A stretch of 64,000 nucleotides of DNA from Shinisaurus crocodilurus. Lineage: Eukaryota; Chordata; Lepidosauria; Squamata; Shinisauridae. Position numbers and translations under genes: made by a program. Below, in pieces: positions 51,357-63,254 of this stretch (position 1 is its first letter; each line of letters begins with the position of its first letter). The DNA lies in NCBI GenBank assembly GCA_021292165.1, contig CM037877.1:304672063-304736062 (forward strand). The letters run 5' to 3'. A model generated the notes under the pieces. The model saw nothing but the letters and a program-made list of their open reading frames with translations, ran no database searches and had not been told where the DNA came from.

Positions 51357-51437
51357 AAGAAGAAGAAGGAGGAGGAGGAGGAGGAGGAGGAGGAGGAGGA
51401 GGAGGAGGAGGAGGAGGAGGAGGAGGAGGAGGAGGAA
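51357..51437. repeat. (GGA)n triplet array
   Basis: About 25 GGA/GAA units, nearly pure, about 1 kb downstream of the HSD3B7 stop codon on its strand. Confidence 0.95.
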
Positions 51438-52429
51438 ATTCCTTAACCTAATAAAGAAATTTGCCACGCTAGACTCTCCAGTCCTATTGCACAAGTCCCC
51501 TCGCCCAGTAAAAATGTGACAAGAAAAGTATATCACGGCATGAAAGCATGTTCCCAGAGAGCTGGAGCTGTCAGATTTTTGTCATACTAAGCAAAGTCAC
51601 CCTGCCCACTCAGATGACTTGTCCCTGGTTAGATTAAATCAGATCCTTATTTCACTGGAGTCAGTGATGTAGTGGTGATTTGAGGTACGAAAGAAAAATA
51701 CTGGAATTGGATAGCAGAGATGGGGAACGGAGGGGGGAGGTCCACATGGCTACAGGAAAGGATGAGACTGCATGCATCCCCATCCCACTCCCACTCATTT
51801 GTAGCATGCTAAATCAAGATTGCCAAGGCAGTGGGAGAAAAATACTGGGATGGGAGCAAGACGTGGAAGTGGATGGTTCCCATCAGAGAGGGATTTAGTA
51901 TGTGCAACATGCCCAAAGCAAAATCTGGACTCAGGACCTCATTCGAAAAACGGACCAGAGCCTTGGCAGAAAAAGCCCACCCCTCGCACTGGAGATACTG
52001 GTAACTGAAATATGCACCGGCAACGTCCAAAACAGATTTAGTGGGTGCTGGAATTCTCATATGGAAAACTGGTAGATAGTATTGGATCTTGGGAGGTGAT
52101 CCCCACAGATCCACCAATTCCAACCCCCTCTCCCTTTTTCCTTTTGCGTCCTGTCTGCAAGCAGGGACTGCCTCGTTCTTCGATCTTTGTAAGGTGCTCA
52201 GTAAATTTTAGGTGCTTTATCAAGGCAAAATGTAGGTGCTTTATAAAGTGATTAACGCATGACAGAGTAAGCCAGAGCCAGAGTCAAATAAGATGGTATC
52301 ATGCCTCGGTTTTGCAAGGCGGTGAGAAATGTCCCAAGATGCCCCAGTGGCAGTAAAAGCCAGCCTCGGATCGCTCTGAGGGGCATCTCTCCGATCTGGA
52401 TTTCCTGTCCTTTGCCCCCTGGCCCAGAT

Positions 52430-52854
52430 CTATTTCCCAGCATGCTTCTGGGCATCGATCTCCTGAAGCCATTTGACGGTGCGGTTCCGGCTCTCCTCCC
52501 AGGTGTAGCACGGCTGGTAGCCGAAGTGCCGCTGGGCCTTGTCCGTCTGAACGGTGAAGGTGGTGCTGACGATGGCCAGGGTGTAGGGGTTGAGGATGGG
52601 AGCGTAATTGCAGAAGGGTTTCAGCAGCCATCGCAGGAGGCTGTTGAACAGAGCTATGAACTGGAGGAGAAAGAACGGCATGATGGGCCGGGAGCCCAGG
52701 AGACGGAAGCCGCAGGGGCTCAGGATCTCCATGTTGAAGTCCTCGTAGCTCTTGTAAGGGGAGTCATCGTAGCAGAAATAAATCTGGCCCCCAATGGTCG
52801 AAGGGGACGCCTGGATCTTCTGGGCCACCAGCAGATGCATCCAAGCCACGTTGC
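52430..52854 (-). CDS. HSD3B7: HSD3B7, terminal coding exon
   Basis: HSD3B7 oxidises and isomerises 7-alpha-hydroxylated C27 sterols (3-beta-hydroxy-delta5 to 3-oxo-delta4) with NAD+, at the ER membrane, an early step of bile-acid synthesis. It is an extended short-chain dehydrogenase. This exon starts after acceptor CTGCAG, completes a split Gly and reads [14 protein letters not shown], then [20 protein letters not shown] and [20 protein letters not shown]. It holds the hydrophobic membrane segment [20 protein letters not shown], followed by [20 protein letters not shown] and QRHFGYQP, and ends HAGK plus TAG. The YEDFNME, NPYTLA and [10 protein letters not shown] blocks match HSD3B7 rather than steroidogenic HSD3B1/2. 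No clear poly(A) signal was found just downstream. Confidence 0.95.
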
Positions 52855-53732
52855 CTGCAGTGGCATATACAGGGGAAGAGGGAGGAGAAACACTTTAAAA
52901 TTGGGAACAGGATGGCTAAATTAACCGAAAATGTATGTATGGGCATAGGTAGATATAGATAACTAAGAGGTAAAAGGAGAAAGAAAGTTAGTTTTGCCTT
53001 GTCTTGTTATGCGGCTTTTATGAAAAGAGGGAGACAGTATGGATGCAAATGTTGCCCAGTCGGTCATTCACCACATGGAGTGCTTTGGGCTGATTGAGTA
53101 TATCTGTATTTGTGTCTTGATCCAAGCACATTTGCGCATATTGTAATGCAGCGTCAGACTGTGCATTTATTAAAGGGGCTGCTCGGTCTTTTTTGTAAAT
53201 TAAAAATTAAAAAGAGATTAAATTAGAAATAGGACCAAAAGGATCTTCCTCTGGCTCCCGGAAAGCACCATTTTGGGCACATGGGGGACGACAACAACGA
53301 CACACACACATTTTCCAATCCTGAGCAACTCACCCTTTTGCAGAGGTTAGCAAAGAAATAAAAACAGATCCGGAACTGTGACTACCGTTTCCGTCAAAAA
53401 TACTCCCAGCAATATTTCAAGGTAATAATAATCCCTGCCTTCATACTTATCTGTTGCTTTGGGAGCAGCATTTAAGAGGTCTGGCTGACTCAGTTTAATA
53501 CGGAGGGTCCGATTGTATTGCTTAGCTTTTGCCATATGCCAAGCAGCAAGGACCTGAGGGCGGAGAGAGGAGCTTGAAAGGTTTCGCTCTCCTGGGTTTT
53601 CCCCCAGAAATTGACATTCAGAGCCAGGGCATGTGTGCATTGAGTCAAGAGCAGAGGGCCTATCAAGTTTGGGGTGATATTGGGGGGGGGGGTGCAGTGC
53701 CGAAGGCGGTAGAGGTGACCCATGTAACTCAC

Positions 53733-53895
53733 CCACATAGACCCTGCCGTGTTCGGTGGTGGCTGGGATAGATCGGATCATGCACCTTCTCGTGAGTAGC
53801 CCTTTCTCATAAAACTCCTTCATCAGCGGATGGTTCTCCCCGTAGATGCCTGTCGGCCGAAGGGCACAAGTGACCAGCTGTTTCCCATTTTCCAT
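53733..53895 (-). CDS. HSD3B7: HSD3B7, coding exon 5 of 6
   Basis: 163 bp between acceptor TGCCAG and donor GTGAGT, phase 0 to 1. It reads MENGKQLVTCALRPTGIYGE, then NHPLMKEFYEKGLLTRRCMI and RSIPATTEHGRVYVG. The CALRPTGIYG motif is the conserved 3-beta-HSD/isomerase block. The Met at the start is an internal codon, because the frame joins the previous exon (EANGRP|MENGKQ) with the same length as in mammals. Confidence 0.95.
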
Positions 53896-53927
53896 CTGGC
53901 ACAGAAGAGGCAGAGAGCTGGGTTAGG

Positions 53928-54095
53928 GAGCCAGTGTGGTAGAGGGGCTAAAGGGTCGGATTTAGGCAGCGGCAGCCCAAGCTTCAAATCCCTGCTCAGC
54001 TAGGATGCCCCGCTGGGTGACCTGGGGCCAGTCACGCACTCTCAGCCCTAGCCTACACCGCAGGGTTATTGGCAGGATAACGCAGGAACCCCACA
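53928..54095 (+). repeat. Degraded Sauria-type tRNA SINE
   Basis: GAGCCAGTGTGGTAGAGGGG, TTCAAATCCCTGCTCAGC and GGGTGACCTGGGGCCAGTCA, in an HSD3B7 intron and opposite to the gene. Confidence 0.7.
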
Positions 54096-54116
54096 GGTAC
54101 ACTCAGCTCCTTAGAG

Positions 54117-54345
54117 CAGGGGTGTTCAACCTCTTTCAGCCCGAGGGCCGGATTCCATTTCGGAGAAGGTCTCAGGGGCCGCATTCCAGTGGTGGGCAGG
54201 GCTGAAGGCAAAAGGGGCAGGGACAAAATGCCATTATATTTTGTCTTATTTTATTTTATCTTCCTGCCCGTAACTAAGCCTTAGGAGCAGCATTTCAAAC
54301 TTTTAGAAGGGGGGGGGGAGAGTAGCCTGAGTTTGGACACACCTG
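54117..54345. mobile_element. hAT-type non-autonomous element (family B)
   Basis: CAGGGGTGTTCAACCTCTTT to GAGTTTGGACACACCTG, with weakly matching 8-bp flanks CCTTAGAG and CCTCAAGA. It lies in an HSD3B7 intron. Confidence 0.65.
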
Positions 54346-54677
54346 CCTCAAGAAAGAACAGGAGTTTAAAAGTATCATAAAAACACAGCGGAGGGATGGC
54401 CTTGCCAGTCTTTAAGGTGCTACAAGACCCTTTGTCGTTTTGCTGCAACAGACTAAGAGCTATCTTGGCACAAGAACTTCGCTTCATCAGATGGCACAAA
54501 ATGTATCCTTAGCGAGCAGAGACAGATAGATCTGCCGAGGATTTGCTTCATGCGCCTGACGAAGTAGGTTCAAGTCTACAAAAGTTTATGTCACGATAAA
54601 TCTGTTCAGCTTTAAGATGCCATAAGACTCTCTTTGTCTCGTTGCAATCCCAAACTTGAAGGAGGAGTCTGGCTCAC

Positions 54678-54777
54678 CGGTCGTCCGTTAGCTTCGATCA
54701 CCAGCTGTTCAGCCTTGGTTTTGCTAACTGGGTAAGGCTGCTCGTGAATGGCCTCATATTTGGTGTCTTCGTTTCCC
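54678..54777 (-). CDS. HSD3B7: HSD3B7, coding exon 4 of 6 (active-site YxxxK)
   Basis: 100 bp between acceptor TTACAG and donor GTGAGC. It completes the split Arg of FYR and reads [20 protein letters not shown] then [18 protein letters not shown] is the catalytic YxxxK of extended SDRs, with Tyr as the general base and Lys binding the nicotinamide ribose. Both residues are intact. Confidence 0.96.
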
Positions 54778-56237
54778 CTGTAAATGTGGAGAAAAACGCC
54801 ACGGGCCATCAGAACGGAATACTTCCAATGCTCAAGAAGAGAACGCCAGGAGCCCCAACTGCCACCCTCTTCCCCTCTCAACTATGATTACAAGTTCACA
54901 AATAATATACCTCAATGCACTTTGGTGCGGTTCAATTCACTCTAACGCACTTTGTATGATGGTATGGAGGCTACTTCACAATGTGCTGTGGGGTACGGGA
55001 CAAGGCTCCTGAGCCATTAAGAGATGCGGAGAAGAAAGTGTTTCGGTGGGTTCTATTTCTCCCTTCATGGCAAAAGCATAATGGGAAATGCTGTGCCTAC
55101 CCATCTTCCTTTATGCACATCCATTAAAGGCATAAAATCCTGTTGTGTGTGTTGCATCTTACGACTCTTAATATTCCCTCACCGCATCCCCCCCAAACCC
55201 CCCAACTCTGGCTCCCTCGTGTTGCATATAATCCACTTCCAATCCGGGAATCCAAACTTTCATCCCAAGGAGGCACCTTTTTCATATAAGCAAAGCATAC
55301 ATCAAAACTGGTCCGTCTCCTTCTCGTGGGTGGGAAAGGCGTCCCGTCCTACACTGCAGGGGGTTGGGGGTGCATGGGAGGAGCCATGGCAGGGGTGGGC
55401 AATCTCTTTCTGAATTCGGCATCAGATATTTGGGTGGGATAAAATGGCGCTCCGCAGCAGCTACGGAGCGCTCAAAGGGTCAAGTTTATAGAGCTAAATT
55501 TGACCCTTTCTGATGCGTTTGTTATCACAGCAGGCGGGGGGAGGGAGTTCAGGCCAGGGAGTGTGAAAATAGCCCCCAACCCCCTGCACAGCTGCCCACC
55601 CATGTACTATGGTGTAGCCTTTTCCACCCGCTTAGAGGAGTACAGAATAGGAGTGCTAAATGTTTCTTTTTTTGTTGTTGTTTCTACACCTGCACGTGTG
55701 AGTGTGCACACACACTCCAAACCGCTAGCTGGATTTTTCCACCTCCTTTCCCCACCTCAGCCCAAAACATGTGGTAGTTGAAAGATTTATATTTGCAGGC
55801 AGCGAGCCAACGTACATTTAGCGTACGCGCACGAGCAACACTCCCCTGCTTTAGCAGACATGACCACTCAAGAGGCAAGCAAGGCCAAAACACTGCCCCA
55901 GAAAACATCGCCTGTTGCTGGGACTTTTAAAAATCCCTCCCTTCCCCATCTCCAGGGTTACTGTTACTATGTACCACACTGTTGTCATGACGGTGCTAGG
56001 GATGACTGGGGGAAGCCCTCCTTGGGTAGGGCCCAAATAACTGCTGGTCTGGAGCAAAGCCAGGGAAACTCCCTGTTGTGGATACCAGATGCCGAGAGAC
56101 GCGCGCACACACACACACACGATTAACCCATTAGACACTCAGCTTTATTGAAAGTATTGGGATTTTTGCCCTGCGTCAAGGAGTGGCTCTAGGAGCTAAG
56201 GAAACAGCATTATTCTGGCCAGACCGTGTCTATACGG

Positions 56238-56316
56238 CAGTGTTCTCCACGCTGGCTGGGGCATGCTGGGAGTTGTAGGCCAAAAACATCTGGGGACCCA
56301 AGGTTGGAGAACACTG
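56238..56316. mobile_element. Palindromic hAT-type MITE (family A), copy 8, left arm mostly deleted
   Basis: 79 bp: the outer 14 bp of the left arm joined directly to the loop and a full right arm. The 8-bp flanks are CTATACGG (56230-56237) and CTATACAG (56317-56324), 7 of 8 matching, so the deletion happened after or during insertion of this copy. Confidence 0.85.
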
Positions 56317-57753
56317 CTATACAGTAATAGCGAACTCATTCGTTGCAGAAGTCCCTCCTGCCCCAGCCCCCCAAAAAAACCCTTTGGGAGGGTGGGTGGG
56401 TGGGTGGGAAATCCTATGAAGGAAGGCGAAACAGCGCAATGAGAACTGAGCATGCTCAGGGGACCACAGAACACTTTTGGCATCTGTTGAGGGGGCGGGG
56501 AACAGAAAACGGGGATGGGAGAGAGACATGGAATGGAGTATGCTAGAAAAAGGCACGGCCGGCATCTTGAATAGGAGCACTCCATGCTGCACTGTTTTGT
56601 TACAGCTGTCACTTCTAAAAGTCACTGAACCTCATCTTCTTCTGATGCTTTCCTTGGGTTGGCAGATAGGGGTTTGCCATCCATGTGCCCCATTAAGAGG
56701 TGGTAGAAAGCAACCCCCTCCCCCCCTGCCCAAGCCCCCCCCCCACAAACAAACCTCAGCTCAGGAAGGCATAAAATTCAACCCTGAGTATGGTTCACAT
56801 CTAGATCATTAGATCCAGGATCTCAGTTTTGTTCAGACAACGCTCAGATATTCCAGGTGACTTCCCACTCTAATCCGCAATTCCGCATCTCCCTGTCACC
56901 AGCAAGTGTTCTACAAGCGCTCGTGCGTGCTACACCCCTGGAGACATAATCTGGGTGTTGTGATATGTATCACTTCACCAGCTGTAGCACACTGTTTACA
57001 CATGGAAAGAACAGAATGGCTGCCTGTAAACAAGTTTGTTATGTCTTTCTGGGTTCTCGTGTTTTTCGCATGGGAAGCCTAGACCGTGGGAGCATTATGA
57101 GCTAGTCACATGGTTTGTATGTTCTGATGACGTGCTAACTTGTTTTCTGTCTGAAGCCATCTTAGAGAGAGGCAGGACTGCTTTCTCTCTTCTTCTTTGT
57201 TCTTCTTGCTGGGCTTTTGTTACTGCAACAATGTAACGCCTTTGCTGAGGTGGAGTGAAGCTCAACTTACTCCACTGGATGTAATGCTTGCTATGCATTT
57301 ATACTCTGCACATGGACTGTAACTAGGAAATGTATACTCTGTAGAACTTTACTTGCTAAGTGAATAAACAGGTAGAATTAGACCTGTGGTGTTACAGAGT
57401 GTTTCCTGACTCCATGGATTAATCTGCAAACGGGGAAGCTGGAAGCAAGTTGGATTACAGGCAGACTGGGCTGGCATCTTCACAACACGCTGCACGCTGC
57501 GAAAAGGGGGGAGAGAGATCTGGAAGATCTGTGTGTGGAATAACAGGCCTCTGCTAGCACACAGACAGGATTTTAAATCTCCCATGCGCACACGCACTCT
57601 GCTGCTCATGCACACACGCACCAACACTGGGCTGTCATCGTTCTGTTTAAAATGGTTTTAAACAAAATGTTTTTCAGATTGTTTTTCTATATTGCTTTTC
57701 AAACTTTGGTATATGCTTTCGGGTGTTATTCCCACAGAATAACAAGAGAAAGA

Positions 57754-57844
57754 GACTGGGTTCAGACAACATGATAACCCACACTCAAGGGTTGAGTGTG
57801 GGTTGTTGTTGAAACATGGGTTATGGTGTTGTCTGAACCCAGTC
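57754..57844. mobile_element. Near-perfect hairpin MITE
   Basis: 91 bp: GACTGGGTTCAGACAACATG is mirrored by the inverted GGTGTTGTCTGAACCCAGTC, with an inner CCCACACTCA/TGAGTGTGGG stem. It is of the GTTCAGACAACA type. Confidence 0.8.
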
Positions 57845-58639
57845 GGGGGTGGGGGGTGGGAGAAGGAGCGGGACTGACCAAGTGGAGGACTGGTGTTGCA
57901 AGTATCTAATTGCATCAGCCAAAGCTACTTCTGTGGCTGCCAGCTTCCCTTCCCATCCCTGCCTTCCAGTTAATTTTAGCAAAGGGAAGAAAGACTTTCT
58001 AGCACGTTTAGGTGGAACACAGAAGTGCATAAAAGATTTAAGGAACGCCTGAATCCAGGTGGCTTCAACAAAGCACCTCTGGGAAGGGAGTGTGTGTGTG
58101 TTCTCTCTTGTGAGGCGTTGTGAACCGCCCAGAGAGCTTTGGCTATTGGGCGGTATCGAAATGTAATAAACAAACAAATACATAAATAACTTCTACACAG
58201 GTGAGAAGAGGTAAGAACTGGGAGGCAGGAGATTGGGAAATTTATTATGAAAGACACTCCTATCTCTCCCTTCTTCCAAAGAGCTACAGGCAGCATGAGT
58301 GGGAGTCTCCCGTTTTTATCTTCCCATGTAGGTTAGGCAGAGGGGGGGGGCATGTGTGCAAGGCCTACCAATGGGCTTCATGTGTGGATGTGGATTGGAT
58401 CCCTGGTCCAACCCTAAATCCCCTCCGCCCGCAGATATACCTGTGGTTTGTGAACTTTCTACCTTCAGAGGACCCCTTTGTGATAGCCTTTTCCTGCCAC
58501 AGACTCTGCTCTGTTTCCCACACTTATCGGTCCTGTTGCGCCTCACTGCAGCTCCGCATAAACTCCAGAGTGGACCCTGGAACACACCTACAGCTCCCCT
58601 GTGGCTGCACCTCAGAGAGAATGATCTGGAAGGAAGCCA

Positions 58640-58728
58640 CCTTACGATGTGGTGCAGCGGCTGGAGCATCGGGAGGCCTGGGTTCAAATCCCAGCTTGGG
58701 ACAGGTCAGCTTCTTGGGTGGCCTTGGG

Positions 58729-58772
<44 letters not shown>

Positions 58773-58880
58773 TGGATCTTCTTCACAGGGTTGTTGTTGT
58801 TCAGGATAAAATGGAGGGGAGACCCATATACATTGCCCAGAGGTTCTTGGAGGAAGGGTGGGATTTTAAAAAAAACACAA
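58640..58880 (+). repeat. Degraded tRNA SINE carrying a (CT)n array
   Basis: GGTTCAAATCCCAGCTTGGG (B-box region), then (CT)n at 58734-58769, then CACAGGGTTGTTGTTGTTCA and AGGATAAAATGGAGGGG. Confidence 0.7.
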
Positions 58881-59063
58881 CACAATGTAAAATAACGTTT
58901 CAGCGGGACTAATCGGCCATTAATGGATGTTCTTGGAAGACAGTCTGAAAAGCCCCTGCCAGACACAATGTAGGCACTCCTGTGACTGAAGGGGAAGGGG
59001 AGCCTAGCAGGGGAGCCCGAGCCCGGAGTCCTGGCTTACTTCCTGGCCTGGCAGAGCACATAC

Positions 59064-59172
59064 CTGTAGAAGGGGTGCCCCTTCGTGTTGGGTCCCACCA
59101 CTTCCATGCTACTGGTGTAAACCAGATACCGGGCTCCTTGTGTCACGCACGCTTCAATTACATTCTCGGTTC
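59064..59172 (-). CDS. HSD3B7: HSD3B7, coding exon 3 of 6 (catalytic Ser block)
   Basis: 109 bp between acceptor GACACAG and donor GTATGT, phase 1 to 2. It completes Gly and reads [20 protein letters not shown] then [15 protein letters not shown] and a split Arg. YTSSMEVVG carries the SDR Ser/Thr that orients the substrate hydroxyl. The residues are nearly identical to mammalian HSD3B7 ([17 protein letters not shown]), which makes the identification firm. Confidence 0.97.
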
Positions 59173-59236
59173 CTGTGTCGAAACAATAGGAAGTGGCAGA
59201 GGAAGAGGAAGGAAGGAGACAGAGGGAGGGAGAAAA

Positions 59237-59256
59237 CACACACACACACACACACA
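59237..59256. repeat. (CA)n microsatellite
   Basis: About 10 CA units just upstream of an HSD3B7 exon on its strand. Confidence 0.85.
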
Positions 59257-59917
59257 TCAGGCATGTCAACCACAGGCCTTTCACCCAGCCCCATGCTGTG
59301 AAAATAAAAGTCACGCACTTGCAGGCGAAGGTTGCTCTGCAGAATCTGGGGTAACCTTGGTTCAGCCGAAATAATGTTTTTGCAACATGAAGCAGCTCTA
59401 TCCCTCGCCTCCTGCCCCTTTGGAAATCCTGCCCACCCCTACTGCCACCTTCGGCTGTTTCACCCCCTTGGTGACAATAAGGGCTAGAAACCTGCTTTGT
59501 TTAAAATGAAGCTAAGATTTCCAAGGTGTTGCCATCCCATGTGTGTCGTACAGCGTGAACACTACAAACATGGAGTAGGCCTATCAGTGGCTACTGGCCA
59601 TAATAGCTAAGTGGCGCCTCCACATTCAGGGGCAGCGCACGTATGAACACCAGATGCTGGGCAACGGTGGGGGGGGCAGCGGCCTAGCTGCCGCCTCCGT
59701 GTCCTGAGAGGGGGCTCCCCAGAAGCAGCTGCGTGGCCACGGGTGGGCGAGGATGCTGCCGGGCTAGATGGAACTGTGGTAGGATCCAGCCAGGAGACTC
59801 TTCGGACATTCTGTGCAGTGAAGGCGCCAGGTTTGTAAGGCCGCCCAGGCAAGACACCCTCAGTGGGCCCCCTCCCTCAGTGGGTCCACCTTCTCGCAGC
59901 CATTGTCAGCAGCCACT

Positions 59918-60045
59918 CTTGCTCCTCCTCCTCCTCCTCCTCCTCCTCCTCCTCCTCCTCCTCCTCCTCCTCCTCCTCCCCCTCCTCCCCCTCCTCCTCC
60001 CCCTCCCCCTCCTCCCCCTCCTCCTCCCCCTCCTCCTCCTCCTCC
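59918..60045. repeat. (CCT)n / (CCCCCT)n array
   Basis: About 128 bp of near-pure CCT units with interspersed extra C, in an HSD3B7 intron. It reads through several frames as polyproline, polyserine, polyglycine or polyglutamate; these frames are not genes. Confidence 0.95.
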
Positions 60046-60239
60046 GTTGTCCTGGCCAGACCGAAAGGCAGGTGGAACAAACGTGTTGCAGTGGTGAAGA
60101 GGAGGGGCATCCCCAGGGGCTGTCACCAGTGGGGCCCTGCTGGAGTGTGGGCCCTCAGCAGGGGCCCAACCAAGCCTACCCTTGCCACTGCCCCGATTTT
60201 ATGGGGTGGTGGTAAAATACGTTAAGTAAAGGAGCCAGG

Positions 60240-60560
60240 AAACTAGATTGACTAGTCCTCGGGGGGGTTGGGGCGGGGCGGGGGGGAGGCAGGCATCCCG
60301 GTTCCAAATGTGTATCGACTGAAGGCCCTCCTCCCCCGTAATAGCAGGCAGCTGGGCAAGGGGATGATCCCGTACTGCTACGCAACCACAGGCGCCTGTC
60401 CTGGCTCGGGGGAGGGTGCCGGCACGCCGGAGGCCTGGTCCCGCCCCGCCCCGCGCGAGGTGCGGTCGCAGCAGTCCCACATGCCCGGCGTCCCAGGCTG
60501 GCCCACGCGACCCTCGCCACCGCTTGCATTGCTCGCCCTCCCGCGACACAGCTGGTATTT
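60240..60560 (-). promoter_or_regulatory. CpG- and GC-box-rich patch in HSD3B7 intron
   Basis: Contains GGGGCGGGGCGGGG near 60271 and CCCGCCCCGCCCCGCGCGAG near 60440, with many CpGs, unlike the surrounding intron. It could be a small CpG island or alternative promoter. No transcript start is visible. Confidence 0.3.
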
Positions 60561-61439
60561 ATAAAGACAAGGCGTGTCCCCACTGTGGTCCCAATTATCC
60601 TGGCTCCTGACTCATTCCCCGCTTTGCCCTCGATCATAACCGGTAGAGGGATTTCCCTAAACGTCTCAGAAACCATTTCTCTTCCAAAAAGGGCCAGATG
60701 GAGCCACTTTGAGCGCACGGAGTCCAGAATTCCTGCAAACGCTCGGCGGAATGGGAAAGTATGATGAGAGACAGGGAAGCGCTTTGGGTGGCTCCAAAAC
60801 CTGATGTTTCCGTTGCCTTGGCACCAGATGTGCTCAGCCGGGAGCAGCAGCAGTGATAAGTTAAAAAAGGAGTGCCTCTGAGCATGTGCAGGGTGGCTTG
60901 CCTGCATACAACTCAGTAACAGCAAGTCCTTACATAGCCAAGATGAGGGGCAAGGAACAGAGGCAGTTAACATATACTGAGTCGGACTCAGTATTGTCTC
61001 CACCAGGGGAAGGCCACATTCAGCCCACAGAGGTGGCCTATCTGGCCAGTGGAGGATTGTTCTTCTCCACGGGCTCTGCCCACCCTCCTCACCAAACCCC
61101 AGCCCCTCACCAAGCTCAGCCCTCTGGCTGGAGACGGCCGGGAGCTTTGTGGGGAGGCCGGGAGAGGAATCCACTTGTTATCTCCAACCTGTGATCAGAG
61201 ATAACACAGGGACTGGGGGAGCAGCAGCTTCGCCTGGCTCTGCATCCTCTCCCCAGTGGAAGACAGTATGGGACAGGCAAAGCTAGTTCCTGGCAGCCGC
61301 GTCGTGAGGATGATCCTCCCAACGCAGCCACTGGGAAACTAAAGGCCACCTGATGTCATACGGCCCACGAAGGGCTGGGTGGAGTGGGGTGGGGGTCATC
61401 TGTCCCCTGCCATCATGGTTGCCTGTTCCTGGTCCACAC

Positions 61440-61560
61440 AGATTGGCAGCAGCTCTCCAGGGTTCCAGACATGAGTCTTCCCTGGAGATGCTGGGGACCG
61501 AAGCTCAAACCTTCTGTGTGCAAAGCCAGTGCTTTGCCACTGGGCTATGACATTTCCAGG
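61440..61560 (-). repeat. Degraded tRNA-Ala-like SINE
   Basis: The minus strand includes CAGTGGCAAAGCACTGGCTT then TGCACACAGAAGGT, resembling the head of the copies at 27505 and 38312. Confidence 0.5.
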
Positions 61561-62736
61561 CCCTGCCTGTCAGCCAGGCTCGAGAGGGCAAGCCGTTTTA
61601 GCCGGAACTCAGTGTCGCAACCTGGGAGCAGAGTCCCCCAAGCCTGTCTGCAGTATCAGGGATCGGCCCTCAAAACAGGTGAAGCAACAACAAAGGAAAG
61701 ACACTCTCTGATCGTCCACCTGCCCCTCCACAAAGTAAGCCAAAGACAACCCCTCGGTATCTGGGAATAGGGGCAGGGCACTCAGGCCAGAGAGTGGCTT
61801 CCTGAGCCCAGGTACTTTTCCCTTGGGAGAGACTAAGGGTTCATTTTAGCCATTGGGCTGAGTGGATGGGATGTGTCTGTGTGTGTATGGATGTGAATGG
61901 TGTTTGTGTGCCTGCGTACATGTTGGTGAGTGAATGAGGTGTGTGGGAAAGAGTGGGGTGGTGATTATCTTAAAGGGGAGGAGAGAAAGAGAAAGAAGGC
62001 GGTGGCTTTGATGCCACCCACCGCCAGCCTATGGACCACAAAACATCCCCCCCCCTCCCCCGAGGAAATTCAGCTCCCACTAGAAGAAAGATTCCTCCAC
62101 CCTGCATTAGGGGCTGGGTCTAGTTCTTGGAAAAGTTTAACAGCACCACCCCAAGAGAAACCTCTCTGTATTTGTTGCACAACAACGCAGCCAGCTTCCA
62201 GATCGTAACATTTTCCTTTCCAATCATATTTATTTAGCAGTTCCCGTTTCCACACTGGTTTCCATTCCATTTTCCATGGAATAAATTTTCCTCTACACAC
62301 ACACACAAACCAAAACAGATATTATTTTTTTTAACCTGGCAACTGCAGGCTAAGTTGAGGAATCTGAAGTGAGCAGAGTCTTTTGCTTGGGGAGGGGAAG
62401 GGGGAGGGCTCCCCACTAGAAAAACCGAGTGTTTTGGTGTATGCCCAATCAAGCAGTTTAAAAAGAAATCCAGCCCTTCCATCGGCAGAATAGAAAGGAG
62501 CTAAAAACAACCTCCAGCAGCAAAACTGGAAGGCTTGCTAAGTTCTCACAAATCCGGCGGGTGAAGCGGGAAACCCCTGGGATGTTGCACTTCAAGCAAC
62601 TGCAAGCACAGGATCAGACCAAAAGCTTCCTTACGAATAGATCATTTGCACTTAGAACACTAGCATAACCTGGCTAGGCTAGAATCCCTTATCCTTGGCA
62701 GCTAGCTTTCTAGGAGGTTTTTGCAGGGCTTTTCGT

Positions 62737-62958
62737 ATTTTTTATTTATTTATTTATTATATTTATACCCCGCCTTTTTTCCTGCAAGGAACCCAAGGTG
62801 GCTTACATAATCCTCCTCTCCATTTTATCCTCACAACAACCCTGTGAGGTAGGTTAGGCTGAGAGTCAGTGACTGGCCCAAAGTCACCCAGTGAGTTTCA
62901 TGGCCGAGCGGGGACTAGAACCCAGATCTCCCAAGTCCCACAGTCCAACACTCTTCGT
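62737..62958 (-). repeat. Sauria-type tRNA SINE
   Basis: The reverse complement carries the head GAGTGTTGGACTGTGGGACT, GGGTTCTAGTCCCCGCTCGG, the full body and the (TAAA)n tail. It is one of the best-preserved copies, in the HSD3B7 intron in the gene's orientation. Confidence 0.9.
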
Positions 62959-63254
62959 ATGGAGGAGTTAAGCTCCCTCTTTCCCCTTTCATCCGGATGA
63001 GGCGGTGGCTGCTCTGGATCAGTGCCTGGCTGAGGTAATGGACTAGATGAGGGCCAATAAACTGAGACTCAATCCAGATAAACTGAGGTACTTTCAGTGG
63101 GTGATTCTTCTGCCTGGACAAGTGATCTTCTTGCCACGGCGCCCCTTCCCTTTTCACTGTGGCACATTCCACAGGCCTGGAATGGGCAATTCGATTTGGG
63201 CTACAGGGGCAAGGGGTTTGACTAGATGGCCTTTGGATGCACGCCATCGCTTAC

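Larger units (their letters stand above)
55420..59060 (-). other. HSD3B7: HSD3B7 intron, repeat-rich
   Basis: Part of the intron between coding exons 3 and 4. It holds a truncated family A MITE (56238), a hairpin element (57754), a SINE-like tail (58110-58195) and a degraded SINE with a (CT)n array (58640-58880). No other gene recognised. Confidence 0.6.

Noticed and set aside
51273..51536. Poly-leucine frame opposite the (GGA)n array
   Set aside because: Simple repeat translation.
13171..52429. An additional protein-coding gene between STX1B and HSD3B7
   Set aside because: All open frames are short, lack known motifs or splice-consistent neighbours, or overlap repeats.
59860..60126. Polyglycine, polyproline, polyserine and polyglutamate frames
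   Set aside because: They are translations of the (CCT)n array in different frames.
60176..61174. 332-codon open frame on the minus strand inside an HSD3B7 intron
   Set aside because: No recognisable domain, low-complexity and GC-rich composition, no splice or start context. It is best explained by chance openness of GC-rich sequence.
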